Assembly (NCBI RefSeq): GCF_011683915.1
Contig: NZ_JAAQPH010000006.1
Coordinates: forward strand, 230,627-294,626
DNA: 64,000 bases
Origin: Pelagibius litoralis
Lineage (GTDB): Bacteria > Pseudomonadota > Alphaproteobacteria > Kiloniellales > Kiloniellaceae
Direction: 5' to 3'
Numbering within the stretch: the stretch's first letter is position 1; the number at the start of each line of letters is the position of its first letter. A program made the translations under genes and the position numbers. Under the pieces are notes generated by a model. It was not told where the DNA came from and did not search any database. It worked only from the letters and a program-made list of their open reading frames with translations. Shown here piece by piece: positions 15,962 through 24,437 of this stretch.

Positions 15962-16849
15962 ATGAACAATTTATCCGACAACTTCCGCGGCGCCCTTTTC
16001 ATGTCCATCTCCATGGCGGGCTTTGCGCTGAACGACGCGACCGTCAAGTTGGCTTCCGCGGACCTCGGCCTGTTTCAGATTATCCTGCTGCGCGGCGTTT
16101 TCGCCTGCCTGTTGCTCACCCTGCTGGCCTGGCATCGCCGCAGCCTGTTCTATCGGCCATCGCGCGGCGACACGATGGTGCTGATCCTGAGGGCGACGGG
16201 CGAGGTCGGTGGCACGCTGTGTTTCCTGACCGCGCTTTTCAACATGCCGATCGCCAACGCGACCGCCATCCTTCAGGCGTTGCCCCTGGCCGTCACCCTG
16301 GCGGCCGCCCTGTTCCTGGACGAGGCCGTGGGCTGGCGGCGCTACAGCGCCATCGCGGTGGGCTTCATCGGTGTGCTGATTATCGTCCGGCCGGGCGGGG
16401 AGGGCTTTAACGCCTACGCCCTCTGGGCCGTGGCGGCTGTCGCCTTCATCGTGCTGCGCGATCTTTCAACCCGGCTTCTTTCCGCCGGCGTTCCCACGCT
16501 GTTCACCGCGCTCACCTCCGGCCTGGCGATTACCGTTGTCGGCGGCGTGCTGGCGCTGACCGAGGACTGGGCGCCGGTCAGCGGACCGTCGCTCGCGCTG
16601 ACGGCGGGCGCCGCCTTCTTCCTGCTCTTTGCCTATATCTTCGGTGTCAGGACCATGCGCATGGGCGAGGTCAGCTTCATCTCACCCTTCCGCTACACTG
16701 TCCTCATCTGGGCGATGATCCTGGGCTTCCTGCTGTTCGGCGAAGTTCCCGACGGCTGGACCCTGGTCGGCAGCCTCGTCGTGGTCGGTATGGGCATCTA
16801 CACCTTCTACCGCGAACGGCGGCTGTTGAAGGCGGCTGCGGCGCAATGA
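15962..16849 (+). CDS. EamA/DMT-family permease
   Basis: This 295-residue membrane protein has about ten hydrophobic segments arranged as two EamA repeats (roughly 10-140 and 150-285), the usual layout of drug/metabolite exporters. The first repeat includes NMPIANATAILQALPLAVTL, a typical EamA segment at the end of the fourth helix. It starts 36 bp after the methyltransferase stop on the same strand and may be cotranscribed. Members export or import amino acids, nucleotides or other metabolites, so a link to the betaine/histidine genes is possible but not shown. Confidence 0.88.
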   Translation: MNNLSDNFRGALFMSISMAGFALNDATVKLASADLGLFQIILLRGVFACLLLTLLAWHRRSLFYRPSRGDTMVLILRATGEVGGTLCFLTALFNMPIANATAILQALPLAVTLAAALFLDEAVGWRRYSAIAVGFIGVLIIVRPGGEGFNAYALWAVAAVAFIVLRDLSTRLLSAGVPTLFTALTSGLAITVVGGVLALTEDWAPVSGPSLALTAGAAFFLLFAYIFGVRTMRMGEVSFISPFRYTVLIWAMILGFLLFGEVPDGWTLVGSLVVVGMGIYTFYRERRLLKAAAAQ

Positions 16850-16853
16850 GACC

Positions 16854-17606
16854 CTAATATTCGGGAAACTTTTCGCTGCTGAGTCTAGTCTTGTCGTTAG
16901 CTAGAAAGTGGGCGAACCGTCTGACCACCTCTCGCGCAATCTCCATCTGCCTTTTGCGCTGACCCCATGTCTGATCAACGATAATGCCATGTCTCATTTG
17001 ATCGGCTGCTACTTTGAACTCTGCTAGGGTGCTTTGCTGCAAATTCAGAGCAGTGCGCATTTCTCTCCATGCTGCGATGTCTTTTCTACCAGACGTCATC
17101 GAAAGAAAGAATCCTTTCACAGCCTCTATTGCTCGGTAGCAATAAAACGCTGTTTCAATAGGCATTCTTATCGATCTCCGGAAATTGGCCATTGCTGATC
17201 GCAACTGGAGATCTGATCCCGCTAGCTGAACGAGCTGAGCAAGCTCCGGGAACGGGTCCGTGGTATCTATTCGTTCGTCAGCGCCAAACACTCGTAAATA
17301 GCCAGAGTCGACGTTGAGAGCTGAAACGATCTCAACATCGTAGCCGATCCCGCTCGCAATTCCATGAGCATCAGTGAAGACTGACACTAGGCTGTTGACC
17401 ACAAGATTTCGTAGCGTTTCCAAATTGATTTCGACGTTGTTGGTTATGCATCGGACCGAAATTACCGATTTCAGAATCGTGAAGTGACAGCCAATCTCAC
17501 CGAACGGTGTTTCGATAGACCTCTGGATGGGATTGCCCCCACTACCGGTAGCATTAAAGTCGGCTCTCTCGGGAATGACGCGGCCATGGAATACAATTGT
17601 AGACAT
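16854..17606 (-). CDS. Hypothetical protein in an AT-rich island
   Basis: The 250-residue product has no signal peptide or membrane helix. It is beta-rich at the N-terminus and has a C-terminal helical region (about 135-240) with FYCYRAIEAVKGFFLSMTSG. The base composition is visibly lower in GC than both neighbours and codon choice differs (many AT-ending codons), which suggests horizontal transfer. Its stop lies 4 bp from the end of the permease gene on the other strand. No family is recognised; it resembles orphan accessory proteins that occur singly on islands. Confidence 0.75.
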   Translation of the reverse strand: MSTIVFHGRVIPERADFNATGSGGNPIQRSIETPFGEIGCHFTILKSVISVRCITNNVEINLETLRNLVVNSLVSVFTDAHGIASGIGYDVEIVSALNVDSGYLRVFGADERIDTTDPFPELAQLVQLAGSDLQLRSAMANFRRSIRMPIETAFYCYRAIEAVKGFFLSMTSGRKDIAAWREMRTALNLQQSTLAEFKVAADQMRHGIIVDQTWGQRKRQMEIAREVVRRFAHFLANDKTRLSSEKFPEY

Positions 17607-17769
17607 CAGTGTCCTGAGTTTTTTGGTTCACTGATTAGTTAGCCAATCTGACTTCTCAATGACCAGAGAAAACGAAAAATGCTGCTATCTGTGTTGGTCC
17701 GCCTAGGCGATCGCGTAGAACGGTGAGCAGCTGCTCCCGTGCCTCTTCGATCAGAACCGATTAGGGTGG

Positions 17770-18711
17770 TTATGCCGTTCCCGGATGGACCGGGGCTTCC
17801 TTGGCGCGGAAGAAATAGCGCCGGAAGATGGTACCGTAACCGGAGAACACGTAGCCCCCGTTGGCGGCCTGGAAGAGGGCGCGCTGTTCGCGGTAGAGCG
17901 CCGGGATGCGGTACCAGGGCAGGCCCGGCTTGGCGTGGTGGACGATGTGCAGGTTGTTGTTGAGGAACAGCAGCGACATCAGCGGCCCGGCCTCGACGAT
18001 GGCCGAGCGGTGGGTCGGAACCGGCTCCGCGCGATGCTCCAGGAAGGAGCGCAGCAGGGTCAGGCCGATGCCGGGATAGACGAAGAACAGCAGGTATTGC
18101 CAGAGCGGCAGGCCGCAGACGGCGAGCACCCAGGTAAGCACCAGAACGACACCCAGCCCATGAAGCGCCCAGGCCTTGGCGTGGGAGAAATCGCCCCGCA
18201 GCAGGCGCTTGCCTTCGGCACCGTAGAGCAGCCAGAAGCAGCGCAGCGGCCCCAACAGCAGGCGCCCGGCAAGGCTGTTCTGCACCCAGAGGAAGGTCCG
18301 GACGAAGGGGCCGGCGGTGGCCCAGGCCTCAGCGGTAAGATAGAAGGATTCCGGATCGTCCAGCGGATCGGTGAGGCTGTCGTCGTTGTGGTGTGCCAGA
18401 TGGCTTTCGCGATAGAGGCGGAAGGGGATCCAGAGCCAGAGGCTCGGCAGCACCAGGGCTTCGTTCAGCCAGGCGAAAGGCGTCGGGTGGCCGTGCACCA
18501 CCTCATGCTGCAGTGAGCCGTGCCAGGCCACCAGAAAGGTGCCGGCCGGCAGCAGGACCCACCAGGCCAGGGCGCCGTGGAACCAGGTAAGGGCGCCGAA
18601 GGCAGCGTAAATCACAACCACGACCGCCAGGGTCGGGAACTCGAACTTTCTGGAAACGTGTTTTCTCAGAACGGGGGCAGAGGCCTGCCCCGACACAAAA
18701 CGATTACTCAA
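17770..18711 (-). CDS. Membrane fatty-acid desaturase family protein
   Basis: This 313-residue integral membrane di-iron enzyme shows the three histidine boxes: LQHEVVHGHPTPF (about 68-80), RESHLAHHND (about 101-110) and NNLHIVHHAKPG (about 253-264). Hydrophobic helices lie at about 27-62, 175-215 and 235-250. The family desaturates acyl chains or hydroxylates lipids and carotenoids at the membrane. The best start is TTG at 18711 with GGGGGAT about 10 nt ahead; an ATG at 18721 opens only a five-codon frame across it. It is divergent from the XRE regulator at 18903. The exact substrate is unknown. Confidence 0.87.
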   Translation of the reverse strand: MSNRFVSGQASAPVLRKHVSRKFEFPTLAVVVVIYAAFGALTWFHGALAWWVLLPAGTFLVAWHGSLQHEVVHGHPTPFAWLNEALVLPSLWLWIPFRLYRESHLAHHNDDSLTDPLDDPESFYLTAEAWATAGPFVRTFLWVQNSLAGRLLLGPLRCFWLLYGAEGKRLLRGDFSHAKAWALHGLGVVLVLTWVLAVCGLPLWQYLLFFVYPGIGLTLLRSFLEHRAEPVPTHRSAIVEAGPLMSLLFLNNNLHIVHHAKPGLPWYRIPALYREQRALFQAANGGYVFSGYGTIFRRYFFRAKEAPVHPGTA

Positions 18712-18799
18712 GTGGTTTCATCCCCCGATGAATAACGGCTGATACATAACGACCAGGGCATTCTCCCAAAAAGGGGTAGGGGACAACAATGCGGGACTG

Positions 18800-18864
18800 C
18801 GCACATATCGCAGTTTCTTATCTGCATTGTTTACAATCGCCGCATATTCACTCTAATATGTGCG
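18800..18864. promoter_or_regulatory. Inverted repeat upstream of the XRE regulator
   Basis: CGCACATAT (18800-18808) and ATATGTGCG (18856-18864) are exact inverted 9-mers separated by 47 bp in AT-rich DNA, just ahead of a helix-turn-helix gene and behind the divergent desaturase. A two-site operator with looping or cooperative binding is plausible. Confidence 0.45.
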
Positions 18865-18902
18865 AATTATCAACAAAGTGGCTAATAATCACGGAAACCT
18901 TA

Positions 18903-19781
18903 ATGGATCGCCGACAAACCGTTGAAATCTTTCGCGAACGCCTGACCGAGGTGATCGACCGCTCGGGCCTCAGCCGTTCGGCCTTCGCCCGCAAGGCCGG
19001 TCTCGACCGCTCGACGCTCTCACAGCTGCTGTCCGACGGAAACGACCGCCTGCCGCGGGCGGAGACCATTGCTTCCATCGCCGAACATGAGCAGGTCTCC
19101 ACCGACTGGCTGCTGGGGCTGATCCAGGAGGAGAAGGTCGGCACCAACATTCTGAGTGAGGCACCGGAAATCGCCCAGGGGACTTCTTCCACCTTTGCTG
19201 ACGAGCGGCTGGCGCGCTGGCGGGCCGAGGCGGTGGGCTACAAGATCCGCTATGTGCCCTCCACCCTGCCGGACCTCTTGAAGGGGGAGGAAGTGATCCG
19301 CTTCGAGTATCGTCAGCAGGGCAGCGAGATGCCGGCCTTTCGCATGGAGCAGGCGGAGGCGCGTCTGGCCTACAGCCGGCGGCCGGAGACCGACCTGGAG
19401 GCCTGTTCCTCCCTTCAATCGCTGGAGATGTTTGCGCGCGGGCAGGGCATCTGGTCGACCCTGCCGCTGTCCGACCGCAAGCTGCAGCTCTCCTGGATGA
19501 TCGCGCTGCTGGATGAACTCTATCCGACCTTCCGCTGGTTTCTCTTCGATGGCCTGAAGCATTACTCCGCGCCGGTTACCATCTTCGGGCCCACGCGGGC
19601 CGCCGCCTATATCGGCAATATGTATTTCGTCTTCAATTCGACCGAACATATCCGTGCGCTGACCCAGCACTTTGATAATCTGATCCGCGGTGCCGTGGTG
19701 CAGCCGCCGGATGTGTCAAAGCTGCTGGCGGGCCTGTTGTCGGAGCTTGAGAGCCGGGAAGAGAAGGGCGCCAAGCGCTAG
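18903..19781 (+). CDS. XRE/Cro-type transcriptional regulator with C-terminal sensory domain
   Basis: This 292-residue protein has an N-terminal helix-turn-helix (SRSAFARKAGLDRSTLSQLL, about residues 22-41) and a short repeat-type motif EHEQVSTDWLLGL. A C-terminal domain of about 200 residues, with conserved aromatic content, is not recognised as a specific ligand fold. ATG at 18903 is the start that gives a normal HTH position; the upstream extension is AT-rich and unlikely to be coding. It is divergent from a fatty-acid desaturase, so it may control membrane lipid modification as well as itself. The GFA gene follows after 30 bp. Confidence 0.85.
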   Translation: MDRRQTVEIFRERLTEVIDRSGLSRSAFARKAGLDRSTLSQLLSDGNDRLPRAETIASIAEHEQVSTDWLLGLIQEEKVGTNILSEAPEIAQGTSSTFADERLARWRAEAVGYKIRYVPSTLPDLLKGEEVIRFEYRQQGSEMPAFRMEQAEARLAYSRRPETDLEACSSLQSLEMFARGQGIWSTLPLSDRKLQLSWMIALLDELYPTFRWFLFDGLKHYSAPVTIFGPTRAAAYIGNMYFVFNSTEHIRALTQHFDNLIRGAVVQPPDVSKLLAGLLSELESREEKGAKR

Positions 19782-19811
19782 GAGCGGCAATGCATTAGGG
19801 GCATTACGGGG

Positions 19812-20252
19812 ATGACGAAAGACGACACAAGAGAAGGCGGTTGCCTCTGCGGCGCGATACGCTTTCGCGTGACCGGGCCGCTGCGCCCGGTGATTGCCTG
19901 CCATTGCGGACAGTGCCGCCGGGTACACAGTAACTTCGCGGCGTTTTCGGCGGTCCGGCGCGACGGCCTTGCGATCGTGAACGAGGCGGCGGTCGTCTGG
20001 TACGGCTCTTCGCCCGGCGTGCGCCGGGGCTTTTGCGGCGGCTGCGGTGCCTCGCTGTTTTGGGACAAGGCGGACAACGATTTCGTCTCGGTCTCCGCAG
20101 GCGCTCTGGATCAACCGTCGGGCCTGCGCGTTCATCGTCATATCCATGTCGCCGACAAGGGCGACTTCTACGAGATCGGCGACGGTCTTGAGCGGCTGTC
20201 CGCAGGCCAGAATGATCCTTGGCCGGACGATCCCTGGCCGGACGGGGCCTGA
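19812..20252 (+). CDS. GFA-family (glutathione-dependent formaldehyde-activating-like) protein
   Basis: This 146-residue zinc protein carries the GFA cysteine pattern: GGCLCGAIRF (about 9-18), CHCGQCRR (about 31-38) and CGGCGASLFW (about 75-84), which hold two zinc ions. The prototype binds glutathione and was proposed to speed S-hydroxymethylglutathione formation, but most members have no proven function. The C-terminus ends with a duplicated DPWPD. Its stop overlaps the next start (TGATG), so the two are translationally coupled. Confidence 0.87.
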   Translation: MTKDDTREGGCLCGAIRFRVTGPLRPVIACHCGQCRRVHSNFAAFSAVRRDGLAIVNEAAVVWYGSSPGVRRGFCGGCGASLFWDKADNDFVSVSAGALDQPSGLRVHRHIHVADKGDFYEIGDGLERLSAGQNDPWPDDPWPDGA

Positions 20253-21058
20253 TGCTGAGGGCATCCCTGCCGATGTACGACCTGCCCGGCCTTCAGGCGC
20301 AGACCGATGCCTGGTGGGCGGCGCTGGCCCGGGCATTCCGTGCCGAAGGGCTGCAGGACGTGCCCGACATCCTGGAGCGCGGCGGCGATCCGGCGGCGCT
20401 TTGGCTGTCTCCCGATCTGCTGTTCAGCCAGACCTGCGGCTATCCGCTGACCCATGCGCTGAAGGGCAGGGTAACCCTGCTGGCGACCCCGGAATACGAC
20501 TGCCCGGGTTGCGAGGGTGGGTTTTATTTCAGCGAGATCCTGGTGCGCGAAGACGCCGACTATGGCGATCTCACTGCACTGAAGGGCGCGCGTGCCGTGG
20601 CGAACGAGGTGGGTTCGCAGAGCGGCTACAATGTCCTGCGCGCGGCCGTCGCGCCTCTGGCCGAGGATGGCAGATTCTTTGCCTCCCTGCGTCTCAGTGG
20701 CAGCCACCGGGCATCGATGGCGGCTGTGATCGCGGGTGAGGCCGATGTCTGTGCCGTCGACTGTGTGACCTATCGTTTGCTGGCCGGAACGCAGCCCGCT
20801 GCGGTGGCGGGGCTGCGCCGCCTGGTGGCCAGTCCCGCGGCACCGGCCTTGCCCTACATCACGCGCGGCGACATCGCGGCGGCGGATCTGGAGCGTCTGC
20901 GGGCCGGCCTGCGCAGCGCCTTTGCCGATCCGGCTTTGCAGGACTTACGGGCGGAGCTGCTGCTGCACAAGATCCTGGTGAAGCCTGCCAGTGCCTATGA
21001 CTGTATTTGTGAGATGGAAGCCGGCGCGGTGGCGCTGGGCTATCCGGAAGTCGCCTGA
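20252..21058 (+). CDS. PhnD-like periplasmic-binding-fold protein lacking an obvious signal peptide
   Basis: This 268-residue protein has the phosphate/phosphonate-binding PhnD fold: LFSQTCGYPLTHAL, ARAVANEVGSQSGYNVLRA, LRLSGSHRASMAAVIAGEAD and VCAVDCVTYRLL. Normal PhnD proteins are exported, but this one begins MLRASLPMYDLPGLQAQTD with no hydrophobic leader and is coupled to the GFA gene. No ABC permease or ATPase is nearby. It may be a cytoplasmic ligand-binding or enzymatic relative. An amidase follows after 26 bp, so the three genes form an operon of unknown role. Confidence 0.8.
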   Translation: MLRASLPMYDLPGLQAQTDAWWAALARAFRAEGLQDVPDILERGGDPAALWLSPDLLFSQTCGYPLTHALKGRVTLLATPEYDCPGCEGGFYFSEILVREDADYGDLTALKGARAVANEVGSQSGYNVLRAAVAPLAEDGRFFASLRLSGSHRASMAAVIAGEADVCAVDCVTYRLLAGTQPAAVAGLRRLVASPAAPALPYITRGDIAAADLERLRAGLRSAFADPALQDLRAELLLHKILVKPASAYDCICEMEAGAVALGYPEVA

Positions 21059-21084
21059 GAGCGCCTTCGGCAAAAGAGGAAAAC

Positions 21085-22524
21085 ATGACCGAAGAGACCT
21101 CCCTCTGTGATATGAGCGCGCTGTCGCTGCGGCGCCTGCTGCTGGCGAAGGAGGTCTCGCCGGTCGAGCTTCTGACCGCCTGCCACCAGCGCATCGATGC
21201 CGTGAATCCGGCGGTCAATGCCATCGTTGCCGAAGATCGTGCGGCGGCCCTGGCGGCGGCAAAGCAGGCGGAGGCGGCGATCCTGCGCGGTGAAACGCAA
21301 GCGCCGCTGTTGGGCCTGCCGATCGGCATCAAGGACCTGAACGAGACGGCGGGCCTGCGCACGACCTTCGGCTCGCCGGCCTTTGCCGAACATGTTCCCG
21401 CGAAGGACGATGCCTTTGTGGCGACGGTCCGGGCGGCCGGCGGGATCATCGCTGCCAAGACCAACACACCGGAGTTCGGGGCCGGCGCCAATACGACCAA
21501 CGCGGTCTACGGGACCACGGCCAATCCTTATGACACCGCGCTGACCTGCGGCGGTTCCTCCGGCGGCTCGGCGGTGGCCCTGGCGACCGGGATGCTGCCC
21601 CTGGCCGGCGGCTCCGATCTCGGCGGGTCGCTGCGTACGCCGGCGGCCTACTGCGGTATCGTCGGTTATCGGGCAACCCCGGGCCTGGTGCCGACGGCGC
21701 GCAAGGCAATGGGTTGGTCGCCGCTCTGGACCGAAGGGCCGATGGCGCGGAGCCTTGGCGACCTCCTGCTGTTCCTCTCCGCCATTGCCGGTGAGGACCG
21801 GCGCGACCCGCTGTCGGGCTTTACCGAAGGCGCTGCCTTTGGCGGGCTGCGCCCTGCGTCGCTTGAAGGCGTCAAGGTAGCCGTCTCCGAAGACCTCGGC
21901 GCGGCCCCGGTCAGCCAGGCAGTGCGCCGGCTCTTCCGCCAGCGCTGCGCGGCGCTGGGCGAGATTGTCGACTGCAGGGAAGCGAACCCGGCACTGGGCG
22001 AGCAGGACCGCTGTTTCGAGGTGCTGCGGGCTGTCGGCTTCCTGGGGGAACTGAAAAGCCTGGTCGAGCGCTCGCCGGCGCTGGTCGGCCCCAATGTCAC
22101 GGCCAATGTGAAGCTCGGTCTGACGTTTTCCGCGGTGGATGTGGCCGAGGCCCTGGTCGCGCAGACAGCGCTCTATCATCGCTTCCTGGCGTTTATGGAA
22201 GACTACGACCTCTTGGTCTGCCCGGTGGCTTCGGTCCAGCCCTTCGACAAGGCGCAGCTCTTCCCGACGGAAATCGACGGGCAGCCCTTGGCGACCTACA
22301 TCTCCTGGGTGGCGATTACCTATGTCCTGACGTTGACCGGCCACCCGGTTCTTGTGTTGCCCTGCGGTCTTGATGAAAACGGTCTGCCCTTCGGGCTGCA
22401 GTTCGTCGGCCGCAAGGGGCGGGACCGGGAGCTGCTGCGCCTCGGCCTGGCGCTTGAAGAGGCGCTGGCGAAAGAGACGCTGCTTTCGCGCAGCCTGCCT
22501 GATATCGCCGGTCTGCATCGCTGA
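21085..22524 (+). CDS. Amidase signature family enzyme
   Basis: This 479-residue amidase has the Ser-cisSer-Lys machinery. Lysine is in LPIGIKDLNETAG (about 77-89), and the glycine/serine-rich signature CGGSSGGSAVALATGM runs on to GGSDLGGSLRTPAAYCG (about 153-192). The C-terminal half contains the family segment TLTGHPVLVLPCGL. It hydrolyses an amide to acid and ammonia; the substrate is unknown. It is not GatA, because no gatB or gatC is nearby and motifs are those of general amidases. It is the third gene of the GFA/PhnD-like run, which may suggest an imported or generated amide substrate. Confidence 0.9.
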   Translation: MTEETSLCDMSALSLRRLLLAKEVSPVELLTACHQRIDAVNPAVNAIVAEDRAAALAAAKQAEAAILRGETQAPLLGLPIGIKDLNETAGLRTTFGSPAFAEHVPAKDDAFVATVRAAGGIIAAKTNTPEFGAGANTTNAVYGTTANPYDTALTCGGSSGGSAVALATGMLPLAGGSDLGGSLRTPAAYCGIVGYRATPGLVPTARKAMGWSPLWTEGPMARSLGDLLLFLSAIAGEDRRDPLSGFTEGAAFGGLRPASLEGVKVAVSEDLGAAPVSQAVRRLFRQRCAALGEIVDCREANPALGEQDRCFEVLRAVGFLGELKSLVERSPALVGPNVTANVKLGLTFSAVDVAEALVAQTALYHRFLAFMEDYDLLVCPVASVQPFDKAQLFPTEIDGQPLATYISWVAITYVLTLTGHPVLVLPCGLDENGLPFGLQFVGRKGRDRELLRLGLALEEALAKETLLSRSLPDIAGLHR

Positions 22525-22550
22525 TTGCCGTACGCCCGTCCAAAGAAAAG

Positions 22551-22575
22551 CGGCCCCGGGAAGAACCCGGGGCCG
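22551..22575 (-). terminator. Stem-loop terminator, best oriented on the minus strand
   Basis: CGGCCCCGGG and CCCGGGGCCG form a perfect 10-bp stem with a 5-nt loop. On the minus strand it is followed by CTTTTCTTT, whereas the plus side lacks a T run. It therefore most likely ends a minus-strand transcript, although it may also help stop the amidase message. Confidence 0.65.
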
Positions 22576-22576
22576 T

Positions 22577-22910
22577 AAGGACTAATCGTGGCTTAAAGGT
22601 AGGTCCCACGGCAAGGTCGCTAACGCCGTATTGAACCTAGTACTGGCAAAGCAGTAATCAGAAGGTATCACCCCTAAGGGCTAGAATCAATTGAAATTCG
22701 AATAATTAACTATTCATGTTAATGTATAGGCGTTATTTTCATTTTGAATTTCTTATAAATACAACTGTTAACTATTAATTTTGATGAATTACAGTGTGTT
22801 TTATAGGAGTTGTTTTTCCTAGTTTATCTAGATTGTTTTGTTAATTAACCGACTGCTATCGGATAATCGCGTCTTTTATTACAACAGGGTTTAGGCGGTT
22901 GACCGATTTG
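22577..22910. other. AT-rich intergenic stretch
   Basis: About 330 bp with visibly low GC and no open frame of note. It separates the amidase terminator from a degenerate nuclease gene. Motifs like TATAAT and TTAATTAA occur by composition. A promoter or remnant of inserted DNA is possible; nothing else is seen. Confidence 0.5.
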
Positions 22911-23414
22911 TTACCGGCCGCGCCAGAGCCCCCGGCCGGCCGCACGGGCTGTCTCTTCCTGTGCCAGGTAATCGGTAACGTCGTCTCGTTCAGCCAGAGC
23001 CCAGCCCTGTTCGACCAGCCAGGCATTGAGCTCGGGCCCGCCGACGCCGCCGAGATAGCAGACCGCGAGGATGTCCCCGCCGGCGCCGCGCGCACGCTCG
23101 ACGCAGACGACCCAGTGATTGCCGACCCGGTTCTGGGTTGCCCAGCGCGCTTCCTGGCCGCAAGCCCAGACTTGGTCGCCGATTGCGCAGGTTTGGGACG
23201 GTGCGACGGCACGCAGGCCGTAAAGAGAGAGGCGCTGGCCGGCGAAGCCGAGGCTGGCGGAATCGATCACGGCCGGTCCGCGGCCCGATACCTGGCGGGC
23301 GCTTTTCTGCGCCCCGGCCTCAGCCGCTGCAAGGCAGAGGGTGAGGGCCGCCATCAACAGGGAGCGCCACAAAAGCCTGTTCGAGCCTGCGGCGGGAAGG
23401 ATGTGGATGCTCAT
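22911..23414 (-). CDS. SNase-fold secreted protein with altered catalytic residues
   Basis: This 167-residue exported protein has a signal peptide (LLMAALTLCLAAAEAGAQ, cleaved at about residue 36) and the staphylococcal-nuclease-like OB fold. RLSLYGLRAVAPSQTC aligns with the usual GIDAPE-type segment, but the positions of catalytic Asp and Glu are Arg and Ala. The later GR of the active site is GGD in GGDILAVCYL. Catalysis is therefore unlikely. NAWLVEQGWALA and AGRGLW are the closing family motifs. The gene stands alone beside an AT-rich gap. Confidence 0.78.
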   Translation of the reverse strand: MSIHILPAAGSNRLLWRSLLMAALTLCLAAAEAGAQKSARQVSGRGPAVIDSASLGFAGQRLSLYGLRAVAPSQTCAIGDQVWACGQEARWATQNRVGNHWVVCVERARGAGGDILAVCYLGGVGGPELNAWLVEQGWALAERDDVTDYLAQEETARAAGRGLWRGR

Positions 23415-23599
23415 GCGCCGAACTTGCCATAGGGACCGCCGAAAGGTAAGCCGCTGGATTGCTGCGTGCTGCTCTCATTTCGTTAAGCAATTATGGTTAA
23501 ATATGACTAAGAGCAGCAACAGGATCGACGTAACCTCCAGGTGCCCTCTAAGGCTGGGTTTGGGTGGGCGGTCCCGGAACAACCGGCATGGATTGAGCA

Positions 23600-24043
23600 A
23601 TGCCTGACGACGACGAAGAGAAGAACGCCGAGGCCTCCGCCGACGCCGAGGGCGAAGTGGACGCATCTGCTGAAGAAGCCGGTTCGGATGACGCCGACCA
23701 GGAGGCCATGATGGCTGAGTGGGCGGCCATGGCCGAAGAGGGTGAAGAAGACGACGCGGCGGGTGGTGACGACGGGTCAGCCGCCGGCGACGACGCTTCT
23801 GAGATGATACCCTCCATCCACGAGGTTTCGCTGGAGGCCTATGCGATCCTCGGCACCGCTTCCATGCCGGTCAGCCAGCTTTTGCGCATGGGCCGCGGCG
23901 CGGTGGTGGAGTTGGAGACCGGACTGGGCGACGAGATAGAAATGCGGATCAACGACCAGCTTGTCGCCAAGGGCGAGGTTGTGGTGGTCGAAGACCGTAT
24001 CGCCATTGAGATTACGGATATCGTCAAGCGCGAAGGCAGCTGA
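23600..24043 (+). CDS. fliN: Flagellar motor switch protein FliN-like
   Basis: This 147-residue protein has a highly acidic, Ala-rich low-complexity N-terminal region (residues 1-68, mostly Asp, Glu and Ala) followed by a SpoA/FliN domain. The domain reads VSLEAYAILGTASMPVSQLL, GRGAVVELETGLGDEIEM, INDQLVAKGEVVVVEDRIAI. FliN forms the C-ring with FliM and controls rotation direction and export. The rest of the flagellar genes are not here, so this is a detached copy or an auxiliary FliN. The acidic tail is longer than usual. Confidence 0.88.
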   Translation: MPDDDEEKNAEASADAEGEVDASAEEAGSDDADQEAMMAEWAAMAEEGEEDDAAGGDDGSAAGDDASEMIPSIHEVSLEAYAILGTASMPVSQLLRMGRGAVVELETGLGDEIEMRINDQLVAKGEVVVVEDRIAIEITDIVKREGS

Positions 24044-24086
24044 TCTCTGGCTGACCTGGCCGCTTACCGGGCGCCGCGCGACAGGG

Positions 24087-24437
24087 TCAGGCGGCGCTGA
24101 CGCGGTTGTTGGGGATTCCCTGACGCAGGCAGTGGGAAATCAGCCGCAGGGCCGAATCGGTCAGCGTGAACGCAATACCCATGCATTCCCCGTCATGCCA
24201 CATGCAGGTTCCCAGGATCTCACCCGCCTCGGCATGCTCGACGCTTACGTCCACCGGCGGTGGCGTTTCGTCGGCAAAGCGCAGTTTGGCGCCGCCGATC
24301 GAGACATCCTCTAGAATGCCTTGGTAGCATTTGCCTGCGGCGGTCAAGGTGATCGTTTCCTGCCGCGGCAACACGAAGCGTAACGAGCGTCGCCGCTCGA
24401 AATCACGCAGATGCTCTGGGCCAACTTTTGAGCTCAT
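24087..24437 (-). CDS. PilZ-domain protein
   Basis: This 116-residue PilZ protein is a probable c-di-GMP receptor. The N-terminal FERRRSLRFVL (about 13-23) supplies the RxxxR motif and DVSIGGAKLRF (about 44-54) the D/NxSxxG motif, so both binding motifs are present. GGAGTTCCT sits just before the ATG at 24437. It is convergent with fliN and about 570 bp from yajQ, another protein reported to bind c-di-GMP in Xanthomonas. A role in motility or surface switching fits but is inferred. Confidence 0.87.
   Translation of the reverse strand: MSSKVGPEHLRDFERRRSLRFVLPRQETITLTAAGKCYQGILEDVSIGGAKLRFADETPPPVDVSVEHAEAGEILGTCMWHDGECMGIAFTLTDSALRLISHCLRQGIPNNRVSAA

Noticed and set aside
17640..17769. Possible gene remnant (LIEEAREQLLTVLRDRLGG on the minus strand)
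   Set aside because: Only about 32 codons are open and no start or partner is seen; could be chance.
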